NCBI GenBank assembly: GCA_036848175.1
Contig: DAIUKO010000001.1
Location: forward strand, 24,307-88,306
Length of the DNA: 64,000 nt
Origin: QHWF01 sp036848175
GTDB taxonomy: Bacteria; Acidobacteriota; Vicinamibacteria; Vicinamibacterales; CAVVIG01
Reading direction: 5' to 3'
Of this stretch, positions 40,301 to 48,386 are shown one piece after another. Below the pieces are notes generated by a model that had not been told where the DNA came from, did not search any database, and saw nothing but the letters and a program-made list of their open reading frames with translations. Numbering within the stretch: the first letter of the stretch is position 1; every line of letters starts with the position of its first letter. A program made the translations under genes and the position numbers.

Positions 40301-42910
40301 CTCCTTCTGCAGACGATCGCCGACAAAGGGCTCACGCCGACGTCGGTCATTCATCTCTGGAGCGTCACCGCCGACACCACTCCGCCCGAGTCGGAGCTGG
40401 CGATCTATCAGGAGGTGCTCGATCGCGGGTTCATGAGCGTCTTCTATCTCGCGCCGGCGCTGAACGCGCAGTTCTCGTCAGGCACGATTCGGATGTCGGT
40501 CATCTCGAGCGACATGCACGACGTCACCGGCAACGGCGTGCCGCTGCCCTCGAAGGCCGCCGTCATCGGACCGTGCCGCGCGATTCTCGCCGAGTGCCCG
40601 AACATCGACATCCGCACCGTCGACATCAGCGTGCCGGCGACTGAACATCAGACCTCGCTGCTGATCGATCAGCTGCTCGCGGAGGTGTTTGCTCCGAAGA
40701 CCGACGATGTGATCGCCTATCGAGGCGGCCACCGCTGGACGCAGGTGTTCGAGCCGATGAAAGTCGAGACGCCGTCGGAACCGAACATCGGGCTCCGCGA
40801 CGAAGGCGTGTATCTCATCACCGGCGGCCTCGGCGGCGTCGGCATCGTCCTCGCCGAAGGCATCGCGCAGCGTCTGCCGGGCGCGAAGCTCGCGCTCTTC
40901 AGCCGCTCGGGTCTGCCGCCGCGCGAACAATGGGAAGCGCTCCGCCACGGCGACGACCTCGCGGCCGAGAGAATCCGGCGGGTGCTGCGGATGGAAGCGC
41001 TCGGGGCGGAGGTGATGGCGTTCGGCGCCGACGTGTCGAATCTGGAGCAGATGCGCGACGCGATCGCCAACGTCGAGCGATGCTTCGGTTCGATCTCCGG
41101 CGTGATTCACTCCGCCGGCGTCGGCGGCGGCGGCATCATGCTGCTGAAGTCGAAAGAAGCGCTCGACACGGTGCTGCAGCCGAAGATCCGCGGCACGCTG
41201 GTGCTCGAGGAGCTGCTGAAGAACAGGAAGCTCGACTTCTTCCTGCTCTGCTCATCGCTCAACTCCTTCCTCGGCGAAGGGGGCATCTCGGACTACATCG
41301 GCGCCAACGCGTTCCTCGACGCCTTTGCGCATTCGCGCAAGGATTGGGCGACGCCGCCGGTGTCGATCCAGTGGGACAGCTGGGAAGACGTCGGCATGGT
41401 GGCCGAAGGCTGGTTCGATCGGCCGAAGGCTCCGAAGGCGAAGCCGGTCGTCGAGCCGCTCGACCATCCGTTCTTCTCGTCGCGCTTCAGCGTCGACGGC
41501 ACCGACACCTACGTCGTCAACCTGTCGCCCGAGGAACACTGGGTGGTCGGCGAGCACGTGCTGATGGGGACGCCGACGCTGGTCGGCACGACACATCTGC
41601 AGTTCGCGCACACCGCCTTCTCGCTGTCGCACGGCGAGGGTCCGATCGAGATGCGCGACGTGCTGTTCCTCGGCGCGCTGGTGATGAAGGGCGAAACGAC
41701 GCGCGAAGTGCACGTCGTGCTCGAGCCCGAGCGCGACGGCTTCCGCGGCTTCCAGGTCAAGAGCTGCAAGAACGGCGAGTGGCAGACGCACGCCCTCGGC
41801 CGCGTCGGCTACAACCACGACGATCGGCCGGTCACACACGACGTCGACGCGATTCTGCGCCGCTGCAACGCGATGGAAGAGCAGGTCGACACGAAGTACG
41901 CGCCGAATCTCGTGAAGGCGCCGTTCCTCCAGTTCGGCGATCGCTGGCGGAACATGGAGTCGAAGGCGTTCGGCCAGAACGAGGCGCTCGGCATCTTCGG
42001 CCTCGGCGACGAGTTCGCGCACGACTTCGACGTCTACGGTCTGCATCCGGCCGTGCTCGACCGCGCGACCGGGTTCGCGTGTTTCCGCGCCGGCGCACCG
42101 GGTGCGCACTATCTGCCGTTCGCGTACAACCGCGTGCGCGTCAGTGGCAAGCTGACGCAGAGATGCTACAGCTACGTCCGCTTCCAGCCCGGCAACGAGT
42201 ACATCAGCTCGAACGTCACGATCGTCGACGAGCAGGGCAATCAGCTCATTCAGATCGACGGCTATGAAGTGAAGCGCGTGGCCGAGGAGCTGCTCGAGGC
42301 GAACGACGCCGAAGCGGCCGGCGGCAGCAATCGGCCGCAGCCGGCCGCGGCGCCGGAGCCGCCGAAGGCGAAGAAAGTCGCGGCGCGCATCCTGTCGGAG
42401 GACGGCATCGAAGTCTTCCGCCGAATCCTGACGTTGAAGTCGCTGCCGCAGGTGACGGTGGCGTGCCGCGACCTGCGGGCGGTTCAAGCCGAGATTCGCG
42501 GCGTGCTCGGCGCCCGCGGCACGCAGGCGAAGAGCGACGACCAGACCGCGCAGACCTTCTACGCGCGGCCGGAGCTGGCGACGCCGTACGAGGAGCCGCG
42601 CAACGATCTCGAGCGCGCGCTCGCCGACATCTGGCGGACGATGCTCGGGCTCGAGAAGGTGGGCATCAACGACGACTTCCTGGAGCTGGGCGGCAACTCG
42701 CTCCTCGGCATCCAGATCGCGTCGCGCATCCGCGCCGACTTCGAGATCGAGCTGTCGGCGGCCACGTTCTACAAGTCGCCGACCGTCGCGCTGCTCGCGG
42801 CGAGCATCATCGAGACGCTGCAGGCCGGGCTGGATGAGAGCGCGCTCAGCGAGGCGCTCGACGAGATCGAAGCCGAGGCTGCTACAGAAACGACAGGCGC
42901 AGCTGCGTAA
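37343..42910 (+). CDS. Type I polyketide synthase module (KS-AT-KR-DH-ACP)
   Basis: 1855 residues, one extension module. Ketosynthase at residues 10-430 with Cys181 (TACSTAH) and the two His motifs VECHGTATPLGD and KTNIGHMDAAAG. Acyltransferase at about 530-830 with Ser630 (GHSIGEY) and HAFHS, the malonyl-CoA type. Ketoreductase with GGLGGVG near 1160 and Ser/Tyr/Asn in LCSSLNSF and YIGANAFLD. A hot-dog dehydratase follows at about 1375-1650: His in GEHVLMG and Asp in LHPAVLD are present, but the Pro of HxxxGxxxxP is Val. ACP with Ser1786 (LGGNSLL). Dehydratase after ketoreductase is the reverse of the common order. An acidic tail (LDESALSEALDEIEAEA) may dock to the next protein. AGGAG at 37329 supports ATG 37343. 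No enoyl reductase domain; the next gene supplies one. Confidence 0.95.
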   Translation: MTTRGHSLPEGIAVVGMSGRYPGARNVEQFWEILRDGKETISYFTDEQLLEAGFDPDMVRDPSFVKARPVYERPMDFDAPFFGYTPREAEIIDPQQRVFLECAWEALEDAGYDPLDYPGAIGLFGGSGMTYYLFGLIDNQRVMSTMGGLAVTTSNEKDYFATRAGYKLNLRGPCVTVQTACSTAHVGIIFGCQSLLTYQTDIALAGGATIAPSQIGGYYYTEGGIVSQDGHNRAFDASGQGTIFGSGAGVVVLKRLKDAIADGDAIHAVIRGFGINNDGSAKVGFTAPGVDGQASVCLDALAMSGIHPETVNYVECHGTATPLGDLVEITALSKAYRAFTDRKQYCAVGSVKTNIGHMDAAAGIAGFTKAVLALKHRQIPPSLHFEKPNPQIDFGNSPFYVNTKLSEMKRHNGTPLRAGVSSFGVGGTNAHLIIEEAPVVEPTSASRPWQLLVWSAKTSKALDNMTANLADHLERHPELSLADVAFTLQVGRRTFAHRRALACRTREEAIAALRGNAPGKLLTLTRDQESAKIAFLFPGQGAQHPNMGREVYENEPIFREHVDRCCEVLKPILGSDLRDVLYPAADRVEQAEGTLTQTRFAQPALFVIEYALARLWMQWGIEAEAMVGHSIGEYVAACLAGVFSLEDALKLVAERGALMQGVQEGSMLGVLLSETEIQPWLAPFANLSIAAVNAPSTCVVSGPTDQIDALEQTLVAAEVPARRLHTSHAFHSAMMDPILDEFRKVVRRVKLSAPRSPYLSNLTGGWATAAQATDPEYWVNHLRQPVRFSENVAALLEAKGRVLVEVGPGRTLGSLVTQHPSRKPEHSVLASLPHPKHDPLTDLPFLFTTAGRLWLEGKPLTWGAFYTDERRRRISLPTYPFDHEQYFVDLAPKAQDPTQISPKKIPDISKWFHYPSWKRVAPLPAAQVAVGGVCMIFLDECGIGAQIEECLEAAFWEVITIKAGDEFSHDAPLSFTIRPGVQDDYNLLLQTIADKGLTPTSVIHLWSVTADTTPPESELAIYQEVLDRGFMSVFYLAPALNAQFSSGTIRMSVISSDMHDVTGNGVPLPSKAAVIGPCRAILAECPNIDIRTVDISVPATEHQTSLLIDQLLAEVFAPKTDDVIAYRGGHRWTQVFEPMKVETPSEPNIGLRDEGVYLITGGLGGVGIVLAEGIAQRLPGAKLALFSRSGLPPREQWEALRHGDDLAAERIRRVLRMEALGAEVMAFGADVSNLEQMRDAIANVERCFGSISGVIHSAGVGGGGIMLLKSKEALDTVLQPKIRGTLVLEELLKNRKLDFFLLCSSLNSFLGEGGISDYIGANAFLDAFAHSRKDWATPPVSIQWDSWEDVGMVAEGWFDRPKAPKAKPVVEPLDHPFFSSRFSVDGTDTYVVNLSPEEHWVVGEHVLMGTPTLVGTTHLQFAHTAFSLSHGEGPIEMRDVLFLGALVMKGETTREVHVVLEPERDGFRGFQVKSCKNGEWQTHALGRVGYNHDDRPVTHDVDAILRRCNAMEEQVDTKYAPNLVKAPFLQFGDRWRNMESKAFGQNEALGIFGLGDEFAHDFDVYGLHPAVLDRATGFACFRAGAPGAHYLPFAYNRVRVSGKLTQRCYSYVRFQPGNEYISSNVTIVDEQGNQLIQIDGYEVKRVAEELLEANDAEAAGGSNRPQPAAAPEPPKAKKVAARILSEDGIEVFRRILTLKSLPQVTVACRDLRAVQAEIRGVLGARGTQAKSDDQTAQTFYARPELATPYEEPRNDLERALADIWRTMLGLEKVGINDDFLELGGNSLLGIQIASRIRADFEIELSAATFYKSPTVALLAASIIETLQAGLDESALSEALDEIEAEAATETTGAAA

Positions 42911-42926
42911 TGCGCGCCGCAGATTA

Positions 42927-43049
42927 ACTCTCCACCNNNNNNNNNNNNNNNNNNNNNNNNNNNNNNNNNNNNNNNNNNNNNNNNNNNNNNNNNNNNNNNN
43001 NNNNNNNNNNNNNNNNNNNNNNNNNNNNNNNNNNNNCCGTGGTGGAGAG
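42927..43049. repeat. Inverted repeat split by a scaffold gap (100 N at 42937-43036)
   Basis: ACTCTCCACC just left of the N run and CCGTGGTGGAGAG just right of it are the two arms of the same hairpin found intact at 50907-50941. The gap therefore lies in or across the loop of a palindrome, a common cause of assembly breaks. The true missing sequence may be only about 10 bp or a larger insert. It lies in the 167-bp space between the PKS and the enoyl reductase, inside the operon. Confidence 0.7.
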
Positions 43050-43077
43050 CTGAGGGGAGAACGAACGGGATAAAGGT

Positions 43078-44232
43078 ATGAATGCTGAACTGTCCGAACG
43101 CATCAAGAAACTTCCGCCGGAGAAGATCGATCAGCTCCTGAAGCAACTGAAACCCGGTGCGAAGCTGAAACAGCAAGCGGCCGCGCCGAAGCCGACGAAG
43201 CGGCCGTTCCGCGAGGATCGCGATCAGAACTTTTACCTGACGGTGGCGCAGCCGGGCGTGCTCGACAGCCTGCAGTTCGTCACGCGCCCGCGCGAGGCGC
43301 TGCAGCCGGATTACATGGAAGTCGAGATCTACGCCTCGTGCATGAACTTCCGCGACGTCGCCGTCGCGCTCGGCATGTATCCGATGCCGCCGTGCGGCAC
43401 GATGCCGGAATTCGGCTGCGACGGCGCCGGCCGCGTCGTCGCCGTCGGCCCTGCGGTGACGCGCTTCAAGCCCGGCGACGAAGTCTTCTTCCTCTGCAGC
43501 GACAGCACCTTCTCGCGCTACGCGCGCGTGCGCGAGATGGGCGCGTTCAAGAAGCCGGCGCACTGGTCGTTCGAGGAGGCGTCGGCGCTCGCGCTCATCT
43601 TCATCACCACCGTCTATTCGCTCCGCGTGCCGGGACGATTGACGGAGGGCGAGCGCATCCTGATTCATTCCGCCGCCGGCGGCATCGGCCTGGCCGCGAT
43701 TCAAGTGGCGCGCAAGATCGGCGCGGAGATCTACGCGACCGCCGGCACGGAGGAGAAGCGCGACTATCTGCGATCGATCGGCGTCGAACACGTCATGGAT
43801 TCGAGGTCGACGAGCTTCGTCCAGGAGATCATGGACGTGACCAACGGCGAAGGCGTCGACGTCATTCTGAACTCACTTGCCTCCGACGCCATCGACGAAG
43901 GCATCAAGCTGCTTCGTCCCGACGGCCGGTTCATCGAGCTCGGCAAGCGCGACCTCGTGCCGGGACGGATGCTCGACCTCGGTCCGTTCACGCGGACGCT
44001 GTCGTTCGCATCGGTCGACACCAGCTATTCGTTCACGCTCTGGCCGAAGCGGCTCTTCCCGACGATGGACGAGATCCGCAGCGACGTCGAGAACGGCGTC
44101 ATCCAGCCGCTGCCGACGAAGGTCTTTCGCGCCTCAGAGCTGCTCGACGCATTCCGCTACATGACCACCGGGAAGCACATCGGCCGGATCGCGATCACGA
44201 TGAGGGGCGAGCCGATCATGGTGGCGGCATGA
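43078..44232 (+). CDS. Free-standing PKS-type enoyl reductase (trans-ER)
   Basis: A 384-residue medium-chain reductase of the polyketide enoyl-reductase type. The core shows the start of the fold (VEIYASCMNFRDVAVALG), the NADPH-binding motif HSAAGGIGLAAIQVARKIG near residue 200, and the following VDVILNSLASDAIDEG and GRFIELGKRD, typical of ER domains. It reduces the alpha,beta-double bond of an ACP-bound enoyl chain. The adjacent PKS has KR and DH but no ER, so this protein should complete full reduction in trans. The first 35 residues (IKKLPPEKIDQLLKQLKPG) form a Lys-rich helix similar to the N-terminus of the next NRPS, probably a docking segment for the acidic PKS tail. It overlaps the next gene by ATGA. 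Confidence 0.9.
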   Translation: MNAELSERIKKLPPEKIDQLLKQLKPGAKLKQQAAAPKPTKRPFREDRDQNFYLTVAQPGVLDSLQFVTRPREALQPDYMEVEIYASCMNFRDVAVALGMYPMPPCGTMPEFGCDGAGRVVAVGPAVTRFKPGDEVFFLCSDSTFSRYARVREMGAFKKPAHWSFEEASALALIFITTVYSLRVPGRLTEGERILIHSAAGGIGLAAIQVARKIGAEIYATAGTEEKRDYLRSIGVEHVMDSRSTSFVQEIMDVTNGEGVDVILNSLASDAIDEGIKLLRPDGRFIELGKRDLVPGRMLDLGPFTRTLSFASVDTSYSFTLWPKRLFPTMDEIRSDVENGVIQPLPTKVFRASELLDAFRYMTTGKHIGRIAITMRGEPIMVAA

Positions 44233-47200
44233 GCCCCAGGAGCCTCGCGAACGTCTCGCCGGAAAAGCTGCGGCAGCTGGTCAGGAAACTGAACGACAAG
44301 AAAGGCACCAGCACGGTCGGGATTCGACGCGAGGATCCGTCGGCGACGCGCTTTCCGCTGTCGTTCGCGCAGGAGCGGCTGTGGCTCATTCAGCAGCTCA
44401 TGCCGGAGATGCCGTCGTACAACGTGCCCTTCGTGCTGCGCCTGCGGCTGCCCGCACGCCCGGGGATCTGGGAGCAGGTGATGACCGAGCTGGTTCGCCG
44501 CCATGAAGTGCTGCGGACCACGTTCCAGGTGATCGACGGCGTCCCGATGCAAGTGGTCGCGCCGCCGTCGCGCGCACGCGTCGACTTTCACGATCTGCGC
44601 AGCCTTCCGCCGGCGGAGCGCGAGGCGCGGGCGTTCGAGATCGTTCGCGAGGACATCCGCACGCCGTTCGATCTCGCCTCAGGTCCGTTGTGGCGGTACG
44701 GCGTGATCTGCCTGGACGACGCCGACACGATCAACTTTTCGACCGTGCATCACAGCATCTCCGATGGTTCGTCCAGGCATATTCTGCTCAGCGAGGTACC
44801 GAAACTCGCGGTGCCGCTGTTCGCGGGAATGCCGCCGGTCACGCTGCCGCCGCTGCCGGTGCAGTACGGCGACTATGCGCGGTGGCAGCGCGAGCAGATC
44901 CAGGGCGCAGCCCTCGATGAGTCGTTGAAGTACTGGACCAATCAGCTCGCCGATTTTTCCGAGCTCGATCTCCACACCGATTTCCCGCGTCCGCCGGTCT
45001 CGCAGTTTCGAGCCGGATCGGTCGGCTTCACGCTGCCGTCCTCCACCATCGATCGGCTGAAGCAGTTCAGCAAGACCGAGCACACGACGCTGTTCATGAC
45101 GCTGCTCGCGGCGTTCGACGTGCTGCTGCAGCGCTACAGCGGACAGGACGACGTGCTCGTCGGCACGCCGGTGTCGACGCGGTCGCGCGTGGAGCTCGAA
45201 CAGCTGATCGGGTACTTCGTGAACACGCTCGCGCTGCGCGCCGACTTGAGCGGTGACCCGACCTTCCGCGAGCTCGTCGGCCGCGTGCGCAAGGTCTGCG
45301 TCGACGGCTACGCGAACCAGGAGTTGCCGTTCGAGCGGCTCGTCCAGGAGCTGCATCTCAAACGCGATCTGAGCCGCAATCCGCTGTTCCAGGTGTCGTT
45401 CCAGTTGGAAGACGTCGCCGCCTCGACGGATCAGGCTGCCGGTGCAACGGCCGGCGTCGCCGACTACCTGAACTTCGATCACTTCGCGATGACCGTGGCC
45501 AACCTCGACCTCGACGTGCACCTGTTCGGGCAATGGGACGATGCGGTGGTGACGAAGACCGACGGGATGCGCGGCATCCTGACCTACGACGCGGATCTCT
45601 TCGCGCGAGAGACGATCGAGCGCCTCGCCGGCCACTATCGAGTGCTGCTCGATGCCGTGGCGGCGGCGCCCGACGCTCATCTCTCGGAGCTTCCGCTGCT
45701 GACCGCCGCCGAACAGCAGCAGGTGATCGAGTGGAACTCGACGGATCGGATCTACGCCGCCGATTCGCTCGTGTCGTCGTTCGAGGAGCAGGTCGCGCGC
45801 AATCCGGGCGCGGAGGCGTTGATCTTCGAAGGACGCTCGCTCAGCTACGGCGAGCTGAATCGCCGCGCCAATCAGCTTGCGCATCAACTGCGCGCCCTCG
45901 GCGTCGGACCCGAGCGCCTCGTCGGCATGTGCGCCGAACGATCGTTCGAGATGGTCGTCGGGCTGCTCGGCATCCTCAAGGCCGGCGGTGCGTACGTCCC
46001 GTTGTCGCCGTCCGAACCCGAGCCGCGGTTCCGCCAGATGATCGCCGATGCCGGCATCGAGTTCGTCGTCGCGCAGAACGGCGCGCGCGAGGGACTGCGC
46101 GACGCCGCCGAACGGGTCGTCCTGCTGACGCCGGAGTTCGATGCGATCGCGGACGAGAGCGGACGCAATCCGGACGTCGCGATCGATCCCGGGAATCTCG
46201 CCTACTCGATCTGGACCTCGGGATCGACCGGCAAGCCGAAAGGCGCGATGAACACCCACGCCTCGCTGATGAACATCCTGCGGTGGATGGAGGAGACGCA
46301 TCCGCTGCTGCCAGGCGATCGCGTGCTGCAGAAGACGTCGTTCAATTTCGACGTCTCGATTCTCGAATTCTTCTGTCCGCTGATGGCCGGCGCGACGCTC
46401 GTGATTGCCAAACCTGGCGGTCATCGCGATCCGCAGTACCTCGCCCGGCTGATCGCGGACGAGCGCGTCAACGTCGTCCACTTCGTGCCGTCGATGCTGG
46501 ACGCGTTTCTGCAGGCGCGCGAGTTGGATCAGTGCACCACTCTGCGAACCGTCATCTGCATCGGCGAGCCGGTCACGCCGGCGCTGTGCCGTGATTTCTT
46601 CGCGCGCTCGCGCGCCGAGCTCCACAACATGTACGGCCCGGCGGAAGCGGCGGTCGCGGTGACGTTCTGGCGGTGCACCGCCGGCGATACTGCGGTCGTA
46701 CCGATCGGTGGTCCGATCGCGAACACGCAGATTCATGTCCTCGACCCGAGCCTGCAAGCGACGCCGGCTGGCGTGCCGGGCGAGATTTACATCGGCGGGG
46801 TGAACGTCGGCCGCGGATATCTCGGGCGCCCGGACTTGACTGCCGATCGATTCGTGCCGGATCCGTTCAGCGCCGTGCCCGGGAGCCGCCTGTATCGAAC
46901 CGGCGATCGGGCGCGGCGGCTTCCCGACGGCACGCTCGAATTCCTCGGCCGCCGCGACTATCAGGTGAAGATTCGCGGCAACCGCGTCGAGTTGGGCGAA
47001 ATCGAGGCCGCGCTCGCCGATCATCCCGCCGTGCAGATCGCTGTGGTCACCGTGCACGACGATCCATCGCGCGGCCGCACGCTCGCCGCGTACTACGTGC
47101 CGAATGACGATCGCGGCCCCGCTGAACTGCGCGAGTACCTGAGATCGAGGTTGCCGGACTACATGATTCCCGGCGACTTCGTGCGCCTCGAATCGTTCCC

Positions 47201-48386
47201 GCGAACCAGCAGCGGAAAGGTGGATCGAAAAGCGCTGCCGCGGCCCGACGCGCGTGACCTCGCCGATGTGGCGGTGGCGCCGCGCGACGGCGTCGAGCTC
47301 GAGGTGATGCACATCTGGAAGGATTTACTCGGCCGAGAGTCGATCGGCGTGCGCGACGACTTCTTCCTCGTCGGCGGCCATTCGCTGCTGGCGGTGCGGC
47401 TGCTGGCGCGAGTCCGCGACGCGCTCGGTCAGGACGTGCCGCTCGCCGCCTTTTATCAGAATCCGACGATCGAGCAGATTGCCATGTCGCTGCGCGCGCG
47501 CGACCTTCGTCGAGAGGGTTCACCGCTCATCGCGATCAGGCCCGGCCCGATCGAGAACCCACCGCTGTTCCTGATGCATGCGGCAGGGGGACGCTCGATC
47601 AACTACTACGGCCTGGCGCGCGAGATGCGCACCGACTGGCCAATCTACGCTCTCGAGGATGTCACCGGGACCGATCGCTCCGTCGTCGAAATGGCGGCGC
47701 GCTACGTCGATGCGATGCGTCGTGTTCAGCCGCACGGTCCTTATTACCTGGCGGGATGGTCGACCGGCGCGACGGTCGCCTTCGAAGCGGCGCGCCAGCT
47801 CGGCACCGCCGGCGAAGAGATCGGTCTGGTCGGGTTGTTCGACGCCTTCTCGCCGTACACGCCGAAGCTGAATGATTCGGATCCGGATGCCGCATCGGCA
47901 CGCGTGCTCTCGACGATTGCCAGGAACCTGTCGATCTTCTCCGGTCAACATCTCACCATCGCGGACGGGGATCTCGCGGGTCTCACCGCGGAAGAGCGTA
48001 TCGAGTATTTCCTCGCCGAGGCCAAGAGCCGGAACGTGTTCCCGCCGGACCTGTCGATGGCCGACGTGCGCGCGTTTCTCGACGCCAGCGATCGGCACGT
48101 GCGCGCGTTCTGGTCCTATCTGCCGGCGGTGTCCGATGAGCGGCTCGTGCTGTTCCGCTCGGCGGATCCGCTCGAGTGGGCGATCGAAGAGGAGACCGAG
48201 CTCGCGGCCTCGCCCGATTTCGGCTGGCAGAAGTTTTCGTCGCAGCCGGTCGTCGTGCATCGCGTGCCGGGCAACCACGTCACGATGTTTCAACAGCCGA
48301 ACGTCAGAGAACTGGCGCGAGTGCTCGCCGAAGCGCTCGAGGAATTGAGAACCGCCGCGAATTCGATCGTGGGGGTGGGGCAGTGA
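44229..48386 (+). CDS. Terminal NRPS module with thioesterase (C-A-T-TE)
   Basis: 1385 residues from ATG 44229. The N-terminal helix (SPEKLRQLVRKLNDKKG) looks like a docking segment. The condensation domain has HHSISDG at residue 174. The adenylation domain has IWTSGSTGKPKG and ends with SGKVDRKALP; its pocket reads DVLHIIMVAK, which I cannot assign. The scaffold is closest to Ser-type domains (LHFVPS, EAAV) but several code positions differ. The carrier domain has VGGHSLL near residue 1052. The thioesterase starts at about residue 1095, with nucleophile Ser1178 in GWSTG and a likely catalytic His in GNHVTM. This is the last module of the visible line; the thioesterase releases the product by hydrolysis or cyclisation. 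It overlaps the ER gene (ATGA) and the type II thioesterase gene (GTGA). Confidence 0.95.
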   Translation: MSPRSLANVSPEKLRQLVRKLNDKKGTSTVGIRREDPSATRFPLSFAQERLWLIQQLMPEMPSYNVPFVLRLRLPARPGIWEQVMTELVRRHEVLRTTFQVIDGVPMQVVAPPSRARVDFHDLRSLPPAEREARAFEIVREDIRTPFDLASGPLWRYGVICLDDADTINFSTVHHSISDGSSRHILLSEVPKLAVPLFAGMPPVTLPPLPVQYGDYARWQREQIQGAALDESLKYWTNQLADFSELDLHTDFPRPPVSQFRAGSVGFTLPSSTIDRLKQFSKTEHTTLFMTLLAAFDVLLQRYSGQDDVLVGTPVSTRSRVELEQLIGYFVNTLALRADLSGDPTFRELVGRVRKVCVDGYANQELPFERLVQELHLKRDLSRNPLFQVSFQLEDVAASTDQAAGATAGVADYLNFDHFAMTVANLDLDVHLFGQWDDAVVTKTDGMRGILTYDADLFARETIERLAGHYRVLLDAVAAAPDAHLSELPLLTAAEQQQVIEWNSTDRIYAADSLVSSFEEQVARNPGAEALIFEGRSLSYGELNRRANQLAHQLRALGVGPERLVGMCAERSFEMVVGLLGILKAGGAYVPLSPSEPEPRFRQMIADAGIEFVVAQNGAREGLRDAAERVVLLTPEFDAIADESGRNPDVAIDPGNLAYSIWTSGSTGKPKGAMNTHASLMNILRWMEETHPLLPGDRVLQKTSFNFDVSILEFFCPLMAGATLVIAKPGGHRDPQYLARLIADERVNVVHFVPSMLDAFLQARELDQCTTLRTVICIGEPVTPALCRDFFARSRAELHNMYGPAEAAVAVTFWRCTAGDTAVVPIGGPIANTQIHVLDPSLQATPAGVPGEIYIGGVNVGRGYLGRPDLTADRFVPDPFSAVPGSRLYRTGDRARRLPDGTLEFLGRRDYQVKIRGNRVELGEIEAALADHPAVQIAVVTVHDDPSRGRTLAAYYVPNDDRGPAELREYLRSRLPDYMIPGDFVRLESFPRTSSGKVDRKALPRPDARDLADVAVAPRDGVELEVMHIWKDLLGRESIGVRDDFFLVGGHSLLAVRLLARVRDALGQDVPLAAFYQNPTIEQIAMSLRARDLRREGSPLIAIRPGPIENPPLFLMHAAGGRSINYYGLAREMRTDWPIYALEDVTGTDRSVVEMAARYVDAMRRVQPHGPYYLAGWSTGATVAFEAARQLGTAGEEIGLVGLFDAFSPYTPKLNDSDPDAASARVLSTIARNLSIFSGQHLTIADGDLAGLTAEERIEYFLAEAKSRNVFPPDLSMADVRAFLDASDRHVRAFWSYLPAVSDERLVLFRSADPLEWAIEEETELAASPDFGWQKFSSQPVVVHRVPGNHVTMFQQPNVRELARVLAEALEELRTAANSIVGVGQ

